The notes: a model not told the origin generated them from the letters alone. Counted from the stretch's first letter, positions 52,154-61,377 are shown. The stretch is DNA of 64,000 nucleotides from Bacillota bacterium (GCA_023393165.1 JAEWMJ010000044.1:1-64000), one strand, 5' to 3'. Made by a program: numbers and translations.

Positions 52154-53119
52154 TTGGAAAATACACAGGTAGAATTTGACAGCCTGGAACAAATGATGGG
52201 CATTTTCGGCAACTTCGATGAAAACATCAATCTGATCGCGCGTGAAAGCGAAACAACCTTTTCCTTATCAAATCATGGAATATCCTTTGCGGGAGAAGCG
52301 GAAAACGCTCGCTTGGCTGCCGATGTGGTTGAGACGCTGAAAAAGTTATACAGTAAAAACGAGCATATAGACAAAACTGCGGTAGGGTATGCGTTTGATC
52401 TGGTCCGTGAAGGACAGTTGGATATGGCGCTTGAAATGATGTCGGACGTGGTTGCGATCACGGCAAAGGGCAGGCAGATCAAATGCAGGTCGCTCGGCCA
52501 AAAACAATACATCAAGGCAATCAAATGCAATACGGTGACCTTTTGCATAGGCCCGGCCGGGACAGGCAAAACTTATCTGGCCATGGCGATGGCGGTGGTT
52601 GCGCTTAAAAACAAACAGGTCAGCAGGATCATTCTGACGCGTCCCGCTGTTGAAGCGGGGGAAAAACTCGGATTTTTACCGGGTGATTTGCAAAACAAGG
52701 TCGATCCGTATCTGCGTCCCCTGTACGACGCTCTTTATGATTTCATGGGGCCGGACGCTTACCAGCGGCTGTCCGAAAGCGGCGTGATTGAAGTGGCGCC
52801 GCTCGCTTATATGCGTGGAAGAACGCTGAACGACGCTTTTATAATTTTAGACGAGGCGCAAAATTGTACAAGCGAGCAGATGAAAATGTTCCTGACACGT
52901 TTTGGAGAAGGCTCCAAAGTGGTGGTGAACGGAGATATCACGCAGATCGACCTGCCCAAGGAACGGGCTTCGGGGCTTAAAAAATGTACCGATATCCTCA
53001 GAAACATTCAGGATATCGCAATCATCAACCTGACAAACAAGGACGTTGTGAGGCATTCGCTGGTCCGCAGTATTATCAAGGCTTTTGAAAAACACGAAAT
53101 GGATGACCGCGCACTATAA
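52154..53119 (+). CDS. phoH: PhoH-family ATPase (PhoL type)
   Basis: A P-loop ATPase of the PhoH family, probably an RNA-related helicase-like enzyme. Walker A GPAGTGKTYLAMA near residue 133, LTRPAVEAGEKLGFLPGDL near residue 160, Walker B FIILDEAQNCTSEQMKMFLTR near residue 232 and VVNGDITQIDLP. The 321 residues are normal. The start is TTG behind AGGAGAGAA. It is followed, in the usual order, by pgpH and ybeY. Confidence 0.96.
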   Translation: MENTQVEFDSLEQMMGIFGNFDENINLIARESETTFSLSNHGISFAGEAENARLAADVVETLKKLYSKNEHIDKTAVGYAFDLVREGQLDMALEMMSDVVAITAKGRQIKCRSLGQKQYIKAIKCNTVTFCIGPAGTGKTYLAMAMAVVALKNKQVSRIILTRPAVEAGEKLGFLPGDLQNKVDPYLRPLYDALYDFMGPDAYQRLSESGVIEVAPLAYMRGRTLNDAFIILDEAQNCTSEQMKMFLTRFGEGSKVVVNGDITQIDLPKERASGLKKCTDILRNIQDIAIINLTNKDVVRHSLVRSIIKAFEKHEMDDRAL

Positions 53120-55388
53120 AGAAAAGGGGTCGGACAATATAAAAAAAGTTCTATCAAAAGATACCTGGCTGAAATTTTTATGCATTTTAGGTTCGTTTGC
53201 ACTATGCTGTATCATTGTGCTGCTTTCAACTGCGCCTGAAACCCACAATATCTCCGAGGGGGAAATATCGCCCGAAACAATTACGGCGCCAAGGGATTTT
53301 GTGGATGAAGACGCAACCCAAAAACTGCAGGAAGAAGAACGCGCAAAGATCGGGCCCGAATATAATCGAGACAGCGGCGTTACGCAGGAATCGCTTAATG
53401 CGCTGGCGGCGGACTTCTCCGCTTTTGAGTCCGCGCGGGACTTATCGCAGCAATACTATATAAACGCGCAAATATCCGCCCTGCAGGCGGCGGAAAACCA
53501 GCGGGTGCAGTCCGAGATACAGAACATGCAGAACAGTTCCAAGGCGTCTGCCGCCGCAACACCTACCGCGGATGTGATTACCGCCGAGGATGTTGTGTTC
53601 GTTCCGGAAAACATCGACTGGCAGGCGATCCTTCCCGAGCAGGAACAAACCAACATTCAGGGGATGCTTCCCACCTATCTGACTGATCTGGACTGGATCA
53701 CCGTGATCAGTATGACAAAAGAAAAACTGGCCGAAATATACGATGCCGTTTACAATTCGGCAAGCCAGGAGCTTACCACCGGATTCAAGACGGAAAACTC
53801 GAACGAAGTGATCAGCAGGATCGTCTTGAACACAACGGAGGCAACTTCCCTTACGGCGCAGGAATCGCGGCTTATAACCGAGTGCCTGCAAAAGGACCTG
53901 AAAGCAAACATCGTATTCGATCAGGCGGCGACCCGGCTTAAACAGGACGAAGCCGCAAACAGCGTCAGCCCGGTGATGTACAGAAAGGGCCAGAACATAG
54001 TCATGAAGGGCGAACTTGTAACGCCCGAGCAGTACTCCATACTGGACCAGCTTGGACTGCTCGATCAGCCGGATTCCGAGCGGGATTACACGCTGTCCAC
54101 CGTTCTGTATATTGCGCTGTTATTTGTCGTATATGTCATTTATACTATAAACTTTGACAAGCGCTTGGCCGCCAACTTAAAACACGTGGCCATACTCGCC
54201 ATCCTGGCCGTGCTTGCGATGGGCGTGACCGCTATTATGGCGCGTATCGCGCCTGAAATACTCATCACATATATGGTTGTGATACTGGCCGCGGTTCTTG
54301 TATCCACCAAAAGCGCCGTTTCCTACGGCGTATTTATCGCGCTGCTGGTGGCGACTGTTTTAACGGCCAGGCACGACTTTTTTTCGGATACGGGATTTAT
54401 CCGGGTGATCGTCTCCATTTCGGGCGGTATATTTGCCGCGGCGGTCTTAAAGAAGGTTTCTTTCCGCGCGGCGCTGATTCTGGCCGGACTTGTGGCAAGC
54501 ATACCGGGAATCGTTCTGCAGGTCGTTTTATGGAAGGAGAACATTGTCCAGCCCGCCGCAGTATTGACCAATATGGCCTGGTTGGTGGTAGGCGGCGTTA
54601 TGTCGGGCGTAGTTGCGGTCGGTTTGCTGCCTGCGATGGAAAGCATATTCAAGATCACTACGCCGGCAAAATTGCTGGAACTGTCCGATCCCAACCATCC
54701 GCTTTTAAAAAGGCTGCTTTTAGAGGCGCCGGGTACATACCATCACAGTTTGTTTGTAGGCAATCTTGCGGAGGCTGCGTGCGACGCGGTGGGCGCGAAC
54801 GCCCTTCTTGCCCGCGTAGGGTCTTATTACCACGATGTGGGCAAACTCAAAAATCCAATGTATTTTGTTGAAAACCAGCGCAACGTAAATCCTCACGACG
54901 GGATGCTTCCAGAACAAAGCGCCCAGATTATCATGGATCATGTCGCGGACGGTTATGAAATGCTGACAAAATATAAAATGCCGTCCGAAATCAAAAAGAT
55001 CGAGCAGCAGCATCATGGCGATACCGCCGTGGCGTTCTTTTACCATAAGGCAAAAAAAACCGAAGACGGGGTGGATATAAACGATTACAGGTATCCCTGC
55101 CCCAAGCCGGATACGCGCGAAAGCGCGATCGTGATGCTGGCGGATACTGTTGAAGCCGCCATGCGTACGCTGGATAATCCCTCCGAACAGGAAACCTTTG
55201 AGTTTATCCAAAATCTGATTAAGGGCAAGTATGACGACGGACAGATGGACTTGACGCCCCTGACGCGGCGCGATATGACAATGATCGCCCGTGCTTTTAC
55301 CAATATATATTCAGGCATGCAGCATACCAGGATCAAGTATCCCAGATTAAACCTTGAAGAGGATAAAGATGAAAATAGTCATATGTGA
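53103..55388 (+). CDS. pgpH: 7TM-HDED/HD-domain cyclic-di-AMP phosphodiesterase, PgpH type
   Basis: A membrane-bound phosphodiesterase whose cytoplasmic HD domain degrades cyclic di-AMP. Order: one N-terminal helix, an extracellular 7TMR-HDED domain (about 60-320), seven transmembrane helices (about 330-520) and the HD domain with HHSLFVGNLAEAA, YYHDVGKLKNPMYF and DHVADGYEM. The start is unusual: the best ribosome site, AAAAGGGG right after the phoH stop, sits nine bases before an in-frame ATA at 53139, while the ATG at 53103 and TTG at 53085 lack sites. The ATA start would give the typical KKVLSKDTWLKF beginning. Confidence 0.93.
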   Translation: MTAHYKEKGSDNIKKVLSKDTWLKFLCILGSFALCCIIVLLSTAPETHNISEGEISPETITAPRDFVDEDATQKLQEEERAKIGPEYNRDSGVTQESLNALAADFSAFESARDLSQQYYINAQISALQAAENQRVQSEIQNMQNSSKASAAATPTADVITAEDVVFVPENIDWQAILPEQEQTNIQGMLPTYLTDLDWITVISMTKEKLAEIYDAVYNSASQELTTGFKTENSNEVISRIVLNTTEATSLTAQESRLITECLQKDLKANIVFDQAATRLKQDEAANSVSPVMYRKGQNIVMKGELVTPEQYSILDQLGLLDQPDSERDYTLSTVLYIALLFVVYVIYTINFDKRLAANLKHVAILAILAVLAMGVTAIMARIAPEILITYMVVILAAVLVSTKSAVSYGVFIALLVATVLTARHDFFSDTGFIRVIVSISGGIFAAAVLKKVSFRAALILAGLVASIPGIVLQVVLWKENIVQPAAVLTNMAWLVVGGVMSGVVAVGLLPAMESIFKITTPAKLLELSDPNHPLLKRLLLEAPGTYHHSLFVGNLAEAACDAVGANALLARVGSYYHDVGKLKNPMYFVENQRNVNPHDGMLPEQSAQIIMDHVADGYEMLTKYKMPSEIKKIEQQHHGDTAVAFFYHKAKKTEDGVDINDYRYPCPKPDTRESAIVMLADTVEAAMRTLDNPSEQETFEFIQNLIKGKYDDGQMDLTPLTRRDMTMIARAFTNIYSGMQHTRIKYPRLNLEEDKDENSHM

Positions 55389-55851
55389 AAATGAAATGTT
55401 GCCCAAAGTTTCCGAGTATTGTGATACAATAATGCTGGCGGCAGGGGAAGCCCTGCGATCCGACGGCATTGACGGGACGCTGAATATTCTTTTTGCAGAT
55501 AACGAAGAGATAAGGCGGATGAATGGCGAGTTCAGGGATGTTGACAGCGTTACGGATGTGCTGTCCTTTCCGGAAAATGAGCTTAAAATGCCAATCTGCG
55601 AATCGCACGGCCCGGTTCTGGAAAGAGACCCGGAAACAGGGGAAATCATACTGGGCGATATCGCGATTTGTGTGGACAGGGCCGAGGAACAGGCTTTGGA
55701 TTACGGACATTCATTGCTCCGGGAACTGTGTTTTTTGGCGGTGCACGGAACGTGCCATTTGATGGGTTACGACCACATGAATGCGGAGGATGAAGAAAAA
55801 ATGACGGCAAAACAGGAACAGATCCTGAATCAATTGGGGATTTTCAGATGA
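55369..55851 (+). CDS. ybeY: rRNA maturation endoribonuclease YbeY
   Basis: Zinc-dependent endoribonuclease for 16S rRNA maturation and ribosome quality control. The metal motif HGTCHLMGYDH lies near residue 127, preceded by GDIAICVDRAEEQALDYGHS. The 160 residues are normal. GAAGAGG precedes the ATG at 55369, which lies inside the end of pgpH (20-base overlap). Its stop overlaps the next start. Confidence 0.97.
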   Translation: MKIVICENEMLPKVSEYCDTIMLAAGEALRSDGIDGTLNILFADNEEIRRMNGEFRDVDSVTDVLSFPENELKMPICESHGPVLERDPETGEIILGDIAICVDRAEEQALDYGHSLLRELCFLAVHGTCHLMGYDHMNAEDEEKMTAKQEQILNQLGIFR

Positions 55852-56555
55852 AACCGGTAATCAACAGTTTTAATCACGCGATCAGCGGGATTATGCAGGC
55901 GTTTAAACTCGAAAAAAACATGAAAATACATTTCGTGCTGATGGTGGCGGTGGTGGTCACCGCAGTCATGACGCACGTTACAAGATTCGAACTCATTGCG
56001 CTTGTTATATCCATTGCATTCGTTCTTTTTGCGGAACTATTAAACACGGCTGTGGAAGCCGTCTGCGACCTGATCACAAAGGAATATAACGAGTTCGCCA
56101 AAATTGCGAAAAATGTCGCTGCCGGCGCCGTGCTGATAACGGCCTGCAATGCGGTTGTAGTCGGATACCTTGTGTTTTACAGGAAATTCTACAATTTCGC
56201 GCTGATTTCGCTGGATTATCTCAATAATCTGCCGGCGCACGTTACGTTCGCAAGCCTGATCGTGCTGTTTGTGGTTGTAATCATATTAAAATCGCGGTCG
56301 GTTAAAAAAAGGGGAACCTATGTTCAGGGAGGCATGCCCAGCGGCCATACGGCGTTCGCTTTTTCGCTTTTCACCGCGATCGCGCTTACATCCAGGGACC
56401 CGATCGCAGCTTCTTTCAGCGCGGTAATCGCGCTGATCGTTGCCGAAAGCAGGATGGAAACAAAGGTGCACACCTTTCTTGAAGTTGCAATGGGCGCTCT
56501 TTTGGGCATACTGATAACGGTAATTGTGTTTCAGATTACACAAATATTCACATGA
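55848..56555 (+). CDS. dgkA: Diacylglycerol/undecaprenol kinase fused to a PAP2-like domain
   Basis: The N-terminal half (1-120) is a DgkA-type membrane kinase with the signature AELLNTAVEAVCDLITKE. The C-terminal half (about 140-235) is a PAP2 phosphatase-like domain. Its three motifs are KSRSVKKRG (consensus has RP), MPSGHTAFAFS, which is intact, and SRMETKVHTFLEV (the usual final Asp is Glu). Such fusions occur in Clostridia and could phosphorylate and dephosphorylate undecaprenol on opposite membrane faces. Whether the phosphatase is active is open. It overlaps ybeY by ATGA. Confidence 0.9.
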   Translation: MKPVINSFNHAISGIMQAFKLEKNMKIHFVLMVAVVVTAVMTHVTRFELIALVISIAFVLFAELLNTAVEAVCDLITKEYNEFAKIAKNVAAGAVLITACNAVVVGYLVFYRKFYNFALISLDYLNNLPAHVTFASLIVLFVVVIILKSRSVKKRGTYVQGGMPSGHTAFAFSLFTAIALTSRDPIAASFSAVIALIVAESRMETKVHTFLEVAMGALLGILITVIVFQITQIFT

Positions 56556-56573
56556 TTGTAAAGGAGAAAAAAA

Positions 56574-57458
56574 TTGTCTGATTTTAAATCGGGTTTTATT
56601 GCGCTGATTGGAAGCCCAAACGTGGGAAAATCAACTTTAATGAACCGGATGGTTGGAACAAAGATATCCATTGTCTCCAAAAAACCCCAAACAACCCGTA
56701 CAAAAATATCCGGAGTACTGACAAAAAGGGATTACCAGATCATATTTCTGGATACGCCGGGTATCCATCCGGCAAAAAACCAATTGGACGAAATCATGCT
56801 GCGGACAATCGACCAGGCAATCAACGATGTGGACGCGGTATTGTTTATAGTGGACGCAAAGGCGGGTTTCCGCGAGCAGGACAAATGCATGATCGAGCGG
56901 CTGGAGCGGCAAAAGACGCCCTATGTCGTCGCGATCAATAAAATCGACGCGGTCGACAAGCAATGCATGCTGGAATTGATCGGGGAGATCGGGGAGGATA
57001 AGGACGTTTTCCCCATATCCGCAAAAATGGGGGACGGGGTGGACGAACTTTTGCTATCCCTGCAAAATTTTCTGCCTGAGGGGCCCAAATATTATCCGGA
57101 AGACGCCGTTACGGATCAGCCCGAGCGGGTAATCGCGGCCGAGATGATCCGTGAAAAGGCGCTCCGCCATCTGGGCAAGGAAGTGCCGCATGGCATCGGC
57201 GTGGAAATCGAAAGGATCGAAGCAGACGAAAAAAAGGAAATGGTCAATATTGACGCGGTCATATACTGCGAAAAAGAATCCCACAAGGGAATCGTGATTG
57301 GCCGCGGAGGATCAAAACTGAAAAAAATCGCAAGTGAAGCCAGGCTTGATATTCAGACGCTGTTCGGACAAAAGGTTTTTTTGCAGGTATGGGTCAAGGT
57401 AAAAGAAGATTGGCGCAATCAAAATTCGGTCTTGAAAATACTTGGGTATAAAGACTAA
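56574..57458 (+). CDS. era: GTPase Era
   Basis: Essential GTPase for 30S assembly. G1 GSPNVGKSTLMNR, G3 DTPGIHPAK, G4 INKIDAVD and the C-terminal KH domain GIVIGRGGSKLKKIASEAR, which binds the 3' end of 16S rRNA. The 294 residues are normal. The start is TTG behind AAAGGAG. cdd, often between dgkA and era, is missing. Confidence 0.98.
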   Translation: MSDFKSGFIALIGSPNVGKSTLMNRMVGTKISIVSKKPQTTRTKISGVLTKRDYQIIFLDTPGIHPAKNQLDEIMLRTIDQAINDVDAVLFIVDAKAGFREQDKCMIERLERQKTPYVVAINKIDAVDKQCMLELIGEIGEDKDVFPISAKMGDGVDELLLSLQNFLPEGPKYYPEDAVTDQPERVIAAEMIREKALRHLGKEVPHGIGVEIERIEADEKKEMVNIDAVIYCEKESHKGIVIGRGGSKLKKIASEARLDIQTLFGQKVFLQVWVKVKEDWRNQNSVLKILGYKD

Positions 57459-57517
57459 AAATACCTTGATAATCTTCCCAGCTTTTTGGCATTCTATTGA
57501 TTAAGAGGTGTGTTTAT

Positions 57518-57616
57518 ATGCGGAAAAAGGACGATGTACTTTTAGATTGTTTTTTAAAAACGGGGAAAGTTGGTTACTATTTGTTATATAGGGAGATCCA
57601 GAAAAAAGAGGACTAA
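57518..57616 (+). CDS. yqzL: YqzL-family small protein, 32 residues
   Basis: The ATG at 57518 follows AGAGG by eight bases. The product, with MRKKDDVLLDCFLKTGKVGY and YLLYREIQKKED, has the YqzL pattern (a TG-x-YLLYRE core) and the expected position between era and recO. Its stop overlaps the recO start as TAATG. Function is unknown. It is too short for usual open-frame limits. Confidence 0.85.
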   Translation: MRKKDDVLLDCFLKTGKVGYYLLYREIQKKED

Positions 57617-58326
57617 TGGATAATTCAATGTGCATCGTTATGCGGACGGCGGATTACCGTGATTCGGATAAAATGCTGACGCTGTTTTCGCGCGATGCCG
57701 GGCGGGTGTCCGCACTTGCCCGGGGAGCAAAAAATCTGAAAAATCCAATTGCTGCCGCAAGCCAGCCGTTTTGCTGCGGCATTTTTTCTTTTACAGGGAA
57801 AAACGGCAAGCTGTATGTGAATCAATGTGAGATCAAAAAAGAATTCTATAATATAGGATCGGATTTCGGCAAGTTTGCGGCCGGCTGCGCAATGATGGAG
57901 GCGGCGGAAAAAATTCTTGAAAACACGGTTGAGTATGACAGGCTTTTTCTGCTGTTGGTCAACTGCCTGTATGCCCTTGAAAAGGGGCTGCCGGCAAAAA
58001 CGGCGGCCGCCTATTTTTTTGTGCAGGTGTCTGATTTGCTGGGGATACGCCCGTCAACCGCGGCCTGCGCGGTTTGCGGCAGAAAGGTCGATGAGCCCCG
58101 GCTTTTCTGTGCCCAGGAAGGCGGTGTGGTTTGCGAAGAATGTTCTTCCGGTTTAAAGGTCCGTAAAGTCCGGCCCGAGTTGATGCAAACCATTGAGAAA
58201 ATGCTTGCAACCGATCTTAAAATGATCCGGAAAATTGAAAGTTCCGATCCCGAGGTTCTGCCTGTCATGCGGGAATATCTGGATTTGTTTGGAGAGCTGC
58301 ATCTGAAGTCGGCGAATTATTTGTAA
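57616..58326 (+). CDS. recO: DNA repair protein RecO
   Basis: Loads RecA on SSB-coated DNA with RecR. The N-terminal OB fold (CIVMRTADYRDSDKMLTLFSRDAG, ARGAKNLKNP) is followed by a helical domain and zinc-binding CAVCGRKVDEPRLFC and CEECSSG near residues 153-178. The 236 residues are normal. AGAGG precedes the ATG, which is coupled to yqzL. Confidence 0.96.
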   Translation: MDNSMCIVMRTADYRDSDKMLTLFSRDAGRVSALARGAKNLKNPIAAASQPFCCGIFSFTGKNGKLYVNQCEIKKEFYNIGSDFGKFAAGCAMMEAAEKILENTVEYDRLFLLLVNCLYALEKGLPAKTAAAYFFVQVSDLLGIRPSTAACAVCGRKVDEPRLFCAQEGGVVCEECSSGLKVRKVRPELMQTIEKMLATDLKMIRKIESSDPEVLPVMREYLDLFGELHLKSANYL

Positions 58327-58376
58327 GGTACGGCAAGATCGTTTCATAAAATGTGATAAGTTTTGAGATTTTATTA

Positions 58377-58405
58377 TTGTAATATGCAAAAAAGTGCTGT
58401 ATAAT
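58377..58405 (+). promoter_or_regulatory. Sigma-A-type promoter for ppdK
   Basis: TTGTAA, 17 bases, TATAAT, 67 bases before the ppdK start codon. Confidence 0.75.
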
Positions 58406-58472
58406 ACAACCCGGAATTATTTTCTAAGTATTCAATTTATATAATAAAATAATTTTTGAGAGGAGCAAAAGA

Positions 58473-61100
58473 ATGTCAAAAAAATATGTTTATTTGTTCA
58501 ATGAAGGCGACGCGTCCATGAGAAATCTTTTGGGCGGCAAAGGCGCCAACCTGTGCGAAATGACCAATCTGGGCCTGACCGTACCTCAGGGTTTCATTGT
58601 ATCAACCGAGGCTTGCACAAAATACTACGAGGACGGCAAGAAAATTGCCGATGAAGTAGTTGAGCAAATATTGGAAGCTATGAAAAAAACGGAAAAGCTC
58701 GTCGGCAAAACGTTCGGCGATCCTGAAAATCCTTTTTTGGTATCTGTCCGCAGCGGAGCGCGCGCTTCCATGCCCGGTATGATGGATACCATTTTAAATT
58801 TGGGACTGAATGACATTGCTGTGGAAGGCATTGCGAAAAAATCAAACAATCCGCGCTTTGCATACGACAGCTACCGCCGCTTCATCCAGATGTTCTCGGA
58901 CGTTGTTATGGGAATCGAAAAGAATCTCTTCGAGCATGCCCTGGAAGCCGCCAAGGAAGCCAAAGGCGTGAAAATGGATACCGAACTGAATGCGGACGAC
59001 CTTAAAAAACTGGTTGCCACATTCAAGGAAATTTATAAAAAAGAAAAGGGCGAGGAATTCCCGCGGGATGCAAAGACCCAGCTGCTGGAAGCGGTAACGG
59101 CTGTTTTCCGTTCGTGGGATAACCCGAGAGCGATTGTATACCGCCGTCTGAACGATATTCCCAGCAGTTGGGGTACCGCTGTTAATGTACAGGCAATGGT
59201 ATTCGGCAATATGGGCGATGACTGCGGCACAGGCGTTGCGTTTACCCGCGACCCCGGCACCGGCGAAAAGAAACTTTTCGGCGAATATCTGATGAACGCA
59301 CAGGGCGAAGATGTTGTTGCCGGTATCCGTACTCCCCAGCCTATTTCCCATCTGGAACAGACAATGCCCGAAGCGTACGCGCAGTTTGTTCATAATGCAA
59401 AACTTCTGGAAGACCATTATAAAGACATGCAGGATATGGAATTCACCATTGAAGGCGGAAAATTATACATGCTGCAGACCAGAAACGGAAAAAGAACGGC
59501 TCCGGCCGCTCTGAAAATCGCCGTAGACTTGGTTGCTGAAGGCAAACTGACCAAGGAAGAAGCCATAATGAAGGTAGAGCCCAAACAGCTGGATACTTTG
59601 CTTCATCCGACATTCGTTCCTTCCGCACTGAAAGCTGCGAAACCTATCGCAAAGGGTCTGCCCGCTTCTCCCGGAGCCGCTGCAGGCAAAATCTATTTCA
59701 CGGCTGAAGAAGCTACCGCTGCGGCTGCAAACGGCGAAGCGGTTATTCTCGTAAGGCTTGAGACCTCTCCTGAGGATATTGAAGGCATGAACGCTTCCAA
59801 AGGCATTCTTACCGTCCGCGGCGGTATGACATCTCACGCAGCCGTTGTGGCGCGCGGCATGGGCACCTGCTGCGTAGCGGGATGCGGCGAGCTGAAAGTT
59901 AGCTCTTCCGAAAAAACCATGATCACGGCAGACGGTAAAGTATACCATGAAGGCGACGAGATATCGCTGGACGGCAGCACGGGCAACGTGTATGCAGGCA
60001 GCATTGCCACCCAGGAAGCCCAGCTGACCGGCGATTTCGCTCAGGTTATGGAATGGGCGGATTCCATCCGCAGACTTAAAGTCCGCACCAACGCCGACAC
60101 GCCGAGAGACGCCGAGCAGGCTATTAAATTCGGCGCGGAAGGTATCGGCCTCTGCCGCACCGAGCATATGTTCTTTGCGGAAGACCGTATCGCCGCAATG
60201 CGCGAAATGATCGTTTCCAAAACAAAGGAACAAAGGGAAAAAGCGCTCAAAAAGCTGCTGCCCTATCAGAAGGAAGACTTCAAAGGCATATACAAGGCCA
60301 TGAAGGGTTATCCTGTTACCATCAGGTTCCTGGATCCTCCGCTGCATGAGTTCCTGCCCCAGGATGAAGATGATATCGTGGCTCTGGCAAAAGAAATGGC
60401 TATGCCGGTTGACGAACTGAAAGCCGTTATCGCTTCCCTGCACGAGTTCAACCCCATGATGGGTCACAGGGGATGCCGTCTGGCCGTTACATATCCGGAA
60501 ATCGCCGTGATGCAGACCAGAGCGGTTATCGAGGCTGCTTACGAAGTAAGGAAAGAAACGGGACTTGATATCGTTCCCGAAATCATGATCCCGCTGGTTG
60601 GCGAAGTGAAAGAGCTTGCTTTTGTGAAGAAATCCGTTGTTGAAACGGCTGAGGCTGTTATGAAAGAAAAAGGCGAGACTTTCAAATACATGGTCGGTAC
60701 AATGATCGAAATTCCGAGAGCGGCAATTACCGCGGACGAAATTGCAAAGGAAGCGGAGTTCTTCTCCTTTGGTACAAACGACCTGACGCAGATGACGTTC
60801 GGCTTCTCCCGCGACGACGCAGGCAAGTTCCTGGACGACTATTATGCCAACAAAATCTACGAGTCCGATCCGTTTGCAAAACTGGATCAGGAAGGCGTTG
60901 GCAAACTGGTGCAGATGGCTGCCGACCTCGGCCGCAAAACGCGTCCGGAAATCAAACTGGGCATCTGCGGCGAACACGGCGGCGAGCCTTCGTCCGTTGA
61001 GTTCTGCAACAAAGTCGGCCTGAATTATGTTTCCTGCTCGCCCTACCGCGTGCCTATCGCAAGGTTGGCTGCTGCGCAGGCTGTTGTGAAACAAAAATAA
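58473..61100 (+). CDS. ppdK: Pyruvate, phosphate dikinase
   Basis: Interconverts pyruvate, ATP and phosphate with phosphoenolpyruvate, AMP and pyrophosphate; in anaerobes it can run in either direction of glycolysis. ATP-grasp start LFNEGDASMRNLLGGKGANLCEM; swivelling His domain GGMTSHAAVVARGMGTCCV with the phosphohistidine near residue 454; PEP-binding barrel ending LGICGEHGGEPSSVEFC with the catalytic cysteine near residue 830. The 875 residues are normal. GAGAGGAGC precedes the ATG. Codon use is that of a highly expressed gene. Confidence 0.98.
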   Translation: MSKKYVYLFNEGDASMRNLLGGKGANLCEMTNLGLTVPQGFIVSTEACTKYYEDGKKIADEVVEQILEAMKKTEKLVGKTFGDPENPFLVSVRSGARASMPGMMDTILNLGLNDIAVEGIAKKSNNPRFAYDSYRRFIQMFSDVVMGIEKNLFEHALEAAKEAKGVKMDTELNADDLKKLVATFKEIYKKEKGEEFPRDAKTQLLEAVTAVFRSWDNPRAIVYRRLNDIPSSWGTAVNVQAMVFGNMGDDCGTGVAFTRDPGTGEKKLFGEYLMNAQGEDVVAGIRTPQPISHLEQTMPEAYAQFVHNAKLLEDHYKDMQDMEFTIEGGKLYMLQTRNGKRTAPAALKIAVDLVAEGKLTKEEAIMKVEPKQLDTLLHPTFVPSALKAAKPIAKGLPASPGAAAGKIYFTAEEATAAAANGEAVILVRLETSPEDIEGMNASKGILTVRGGMTSHAAVVARGMGTCCVAGCGELKVSSSEKTMITADGKVYHEGDEISLDGSTGNVYAGSIATQEAQLTGDFAQVMEWADSIRRLKVRTNADTPRDAEQAIKFGAEGIGLCRTEHMFFAEDRIAAMREMIVSKTKEQREKALKKLLPYQKEDFKGIYKAMKGYPVTIRFLDPPLHEFLPQDEDDIVALAKEMAMPVDELKAVIASLHEFNPMMGHRGCRLAVTYPEIAVMQTRAVIEAAYEVRKETGLDIVPEIMIPLVGEVKELAFVKKSVVETAEAVMKEKGETFKYMVGTMIEIPRAAITADEIAKEAEFFSFGTNDLTQMTFGFSRDDAGKFLDDYYANKIYESDPFAKLDQEGVGKLVQMAADLGRKTRPEIKLGICGEHGGEPSSVEFCNKVGLNYVSCSPYRVPIARLAAAQAVVKQK

Positions 61101-61103
61101 TAC

Positions 61104-61220
61104 AGACCGCTGAGAAACGCCAACTATTTTGTTGTTTCTCCGCTTGCTCCTCAGCGTAGGATTCACTACGCTTGCGTCGCAATGCTCGAAACGCCTCGTA
61201 TTTGGCGCTTTCAGCGGCCT
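61104..61220 (+). repeat. Dispersed repeat family B, copy 1
   Basis: The cleanest copy: AGACCGCTGAGAAACGCCAA at the left is nearly the inverse of TTGGCGCTTTCAGCGGCCT at the right. The inside has TTGCTCCTCAGCGTAGG and GCGTCGCAATGCTCGAAACG. It begins three bases after the ppdK stop codon. Confidence 0.8.
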
Positions 61221-61233
61221 TTGGAATTTTATA

Positions 61234-61261
61234 AAAATGCGGCAATTTGCCGCATTTTTTC
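61234..61261 (+). terminator. Terminator after ppdK and repeat B1
   Basis: AAATGCGGC-AATTT-GCCGCATTT followed by TTTC. Confidence 0.85.
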
Positions 61262-61327
61262 TTGTCCATAACCATTTTATGTTAAAAACGAAATGGTACG
61301 GCCTAAAGAAATAAAATCGTATAAAAA

Positions 61328-61377
61328 TTGGTTTTCTTTTGCACACCTTTTCTTTTTTCAAAAAGAAAAGGTGTAAA
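61328..61377 (+). repeat. Covarying hairpin repeat, family D copy 6
   Basis: A TTGGTTTTCTTTTG leader is followed by a hairpin with stem ACACCTTTTCTTTTT and AAAAAGAAAAGGTGT. It lies about 50 bases before dgt. Confidence 0.7.
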
